Positions 62,578-64,000 of a stretch of DNA of 64,000 bases are shown one piece after another; the first letter of the stretch is position 1, and each line of letters opens with the position of its first letter. The position numbers were made by a program, and so were the translations under genes. The notes beneath the pieces were generated by a model. That model ran no database searches. It was not told the origin of the DNA and saw nothing but the letters and a program-made list of their open reading frames with translations. This DNA comes from Maritimibacter sp. 55A14 (GTDB lineage: Bacteria; Pseudomonadota; Alphaproteobacteria; Rhodobacterales; Rhodobacteraceae), in contig NZ_QEYE01000002.1 of assembly GCF_003122205.1 (NCBI RefSeq), forward strand, positions 230,356 through 294,355, read 5' to 3'.

Positions 62578-63105
62578 CTAGGATTGAAAAAATGTTAAGC
62601 ATACACCATACTCGTCAAGCAGGTCGTCCGTTATTTCGAAATCAAATGTCCGTTCCGGAAAGTGCCTAACCAATTCCTCCCTCCAATAATACTCAAGCCG
62701 CTCCGCAAAAATGTGGCAGAGTCGATAGTTTTCTTTGGACAAGCCAACCATAAAGACCTTCTCATCACCGGACTCTTCCCAAGTGGAAAAAAACTGGTTA
62801 ATTGAAAAATTATTCCGATATCTCTCCACGTCATATCGATCTTGACTTACTTCCAATTTACCCTTTCCATTTTGCTTCAGTCCATTCAGCGGATGAGGAT
62901 TTAACTGATATTCATGCGCATTTGAGCACCAAAAAATATGACCATCGTGCTCAACAAAATCCGGCGACAAAATACCGATAACCATGATTGCCTTCTCAAG
63001 TGTAACAAGATTCCCGACGTGGGAGAAGTATTCGCCAATCCCAAGATTAGAAGATAAGCATTCTAGAACCGCCTGGTCCAACAAGCCCTTAAAAATTTTC
63101 ATCAA
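62578..63105 (-). CDS. AT-rich hypothetical protein, immunity-like
   Basis: A 175-residue soluble protein rich in aromatic and acidic residues: LSSNLGIGEYFSHVGNLVTL, WCSNAHEYQLNPHPLNG, FAERLEYYWREELVRHFPER and the end DLLDEYGVCLTFFQS. No family recognised. The size, low GC, acidic nature and lack of export signal match orphan immunity genes of polymorphic-toxin systems. It is 34 bases downstream of the DUF596-like gene on the same strand, so the two are probably co-transcribed. Confidence 0.6.
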   Translation of the reverse strand: MMKIFKGLLDQAVLECLSSNLGIGEYFSHVGNLVTLEKAIMVIGILSPDFVEHDGHIFWCSNAHEYQLNPHPLNGLKQNGKGKLEVSQDRYDVERYRNNFSINQFFSTWEESGDEKVFMVGLSKENYRLCHIFAERLEYYWREELVRHFPERTFDFEITDDLLDEYGVCLTFFQS

Positions 63106-63139
63106 TTCAACCCTAAGATAGAAATAATCTGCTTCTCAA

Positions 63140-63565
63140 TCACGAACCACGCCATACGCCATCTTCACCTTTCCAAATTAGCGGCGGTGTCTCGAAAAAA
63201 AACAAATTTATGGAATCATCATCAAAATCCTTCGCACATTCTGGCCAACGCTTACGTAGATTCTGCAAAACACTATTGGCATCCGCAATCCAGTGGTTTT
63301 CTTCGTCTTCAATCGACAAACTTGGGGGCGGCCCTCCAGCCACAAAATATATATCAATATTTGGCTTTATGAAACGAACACGGCCCTCATCAAGCAAACG
63401 CTGGAGCAAAAGAAAGAAAGCTTCTCGATATTCATCTAGCGAAGATAACTCCTCATATCGAATCCAAAGGCAATTTACCCACAAACCGAGGCAGTTCTGT
63501 AGGATTTTTTCATAATTATTATCAATCACTTCCTCGATCAACTTAATACTTGTATGGTTAGTCAA
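63140..63565 (-). CDS. DUF596-like protein, probable orphan immunity protein
   Basis: A 141-residue protein with the DUF596 layout: YREAFFLLLQRLLDEGRVRF, KPNIDIYFVAGGPPPSLSI, EDEENHWIADANSVLQNLRK, RWPECAKDF and FFFETPPLIWKGEDGVWRGS. DUF596 proteins are often found next to CDI/polymorphic-toxin genes as immunity proteins. No toxin gene is near; the gene is AT-rich and sits with the 175-residue gene as a small cassette at the right edge, far from the cdiA at 17.8 kb. Confidence 0.75.
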   Translation of the reverse strand: MTNHTSIKLIEEVIDNNYEKILQNCLGLWVNCLWIRYEELSSLDEYREAFFLLLQRLLDEGRVRFIKPNIDIYFVAGGPPPSLSIEDEENHWIADANSVLQNLRKRWPECAKDFDDDSINLFFFETPPLIWKGEDGVWRGS

Positions 63566-63953
63566 ACTTGAGTTCCCTTATAAATTCACCTGCAACTGTC
63601 GCGGGAATATCGATCGCCTATTTTCCTATGTGTCCTGTCCCGGACGATCGCATAGACCCTCGTCGCTCTGCGCTCTTCATGGCAAGATCGATCCTGGGTG
63701 AGGTTCGGGACGACACCGAAGATCCGGGCTGCGATCCAGGCAAACTCGGAGCCGGCCTGGATGGTGGCCGAGCGCTACGTGAGATTTCGTCATCCAGTAC
63801 AGTTCTGTTGCCTATCCGAATACTATTTCTCGAATTGACCAGCGCCACCTGAGTGGGCCGGTTTGAGTATTAGCAGGCTGCTGAAAAACACCGGGGTCGA
63901 CGCGGTTTTGAGAACATGATTCACCTTTGTCACGGTTGCGACAGGAGGTGGCG
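63566..63953. other. Gene-free stretch and IS left end
   Basis: No convincing coding sequence from 63566 to about 63870. From about 63872 (ggctgctgaaaaacaccggg) the sequence looks like the left end of an IS, leading into the transposase start. The rest may be old DNA. No RNA gene or terminator seen. Confidence 0.4.
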
Positions 63954-64000
63954 ATGCGCGGGACGGACGAGGCGGCGGGATCGCTGTTCAGCTATGTCGA
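63954..64000 (+). CDS. Transposase N-terminus (partial, IS5/IS1182-like)
   Basis: The frame starts MRGTDEAAGSLFSYV at 63954, with AGGAGG at 63943-63948. The M-R-G-T-D-E...LFSY beginning is typical for transposases of the IS5/IS1182-like group (for example, followed by D/S-x-E-x-R-V...HPLRxIR). The window ends after about 15 codons, so completeness is not known. Confidence 0.65.
   Translation, partial: MRGTDEAAGSLFSYV

Noticed and set aside
1..64000. CRISPR arrays, rRNA or tRNA genes
   Set aside because: No regularly spaced short repeats and no cloverleaf or rRNA-like stretch was recognised by eye; a covariance-model scan would settle the tRNA question.

Overview
The window looks like alphaproteobacterial DNA, most probably from the Rhodobacterales/Roseobacter group. 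It is GC-rich overall, carries a Rhodobacter-type fds formate dehydrogenase operon, an H-NS-like protein, a ChaN/IalB pair, and many IS5/IS66/IS110/IS1182 scraps of the kind common in that group. AT-richer patches (about 2.0-2.5 kb, 5.7-8.0 kb, 17.1-20.4 kb, 59.7-61.2 kb and 62.6-63.6 kb) mark acquired genes. No rRNA, tRNA or CRISPR array was seen. I read it as an accessory region, either a genomic island cluster or a plasmid segment.

Layout. 0-5.6 kb: IS66 and IS5 remnants, a LuxR-type regulator, a large serine recombinase with a small translationally coupled partner, a 156-bp direct repeat that copies the recombinase 3' end, and a DUF932 gene. 5.7-8.0 kb: a lipoprotein and a secreted zinc-peptidase-like protein. 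8.2-16.5 kb: a mobilisation/conjugation-like module with two coupling/HerA-type ATPases, a replication-relaxation protein, an XRE regulator with an operator-like palindrome, a RuvC-like protein, a DUF3768 protein, an H-NS-like protein and a long nested hairpin that could be an origin of transfer. 17.1-31.7 kb: a two-partner-secretion/contact-dependent-inhibition locus with a putative immunity gene, a 2849-residue CdiA-like effector, a Sel1-repeat protein, one TpsB transporter and a second, smaller TpsA. 31.7-36 kb: an IalB-ChaN-lipoprotein operon and a membrane-fused spermidine-synthase-like protein. 36.9-39.7 kb: an unknown helical protein, an HNH endonuclease and a SUFU-domain protein. 40.2-47.1 kb: fdsG-fdsB-fdsA-fdhD-fdsD with a LysR regulator (NAD-linked molybdenum formate dehydrogenase). 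47.5-48.6 kb: an AlpA-type regulator and broken genes.

The most interesting block is 48.5-62 kb, a DNA phosphorothioation (Dnd) locus. dndBCDE runs rightward. dndA runs leftward and is followed on the same strand by a compact operon: a PLD-nuclease/SF2-helicase fusion, an 80-residue protein, an SMC/RecN-like ATPase with a CxC motif, a 163-residue protein, and the first 28 codons of a DUF262 protein. The usual restriction genes dndFGH are not in the window, so this operon is the natural candidate for the phosphorothioate-dependent restriction half. Downstream of dndE lie a membrane protein and a methyltransferase on the opposite strand, then a truncated dnd-associated methyltransferase cut off by IS1182 debris. 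At the right edge are two AT-rich immunity-like genes (one DUF596-like) and the start of another transposase.

Gene functions are assigned by reading motifs, without database searches; positions of internal domains are approximate.
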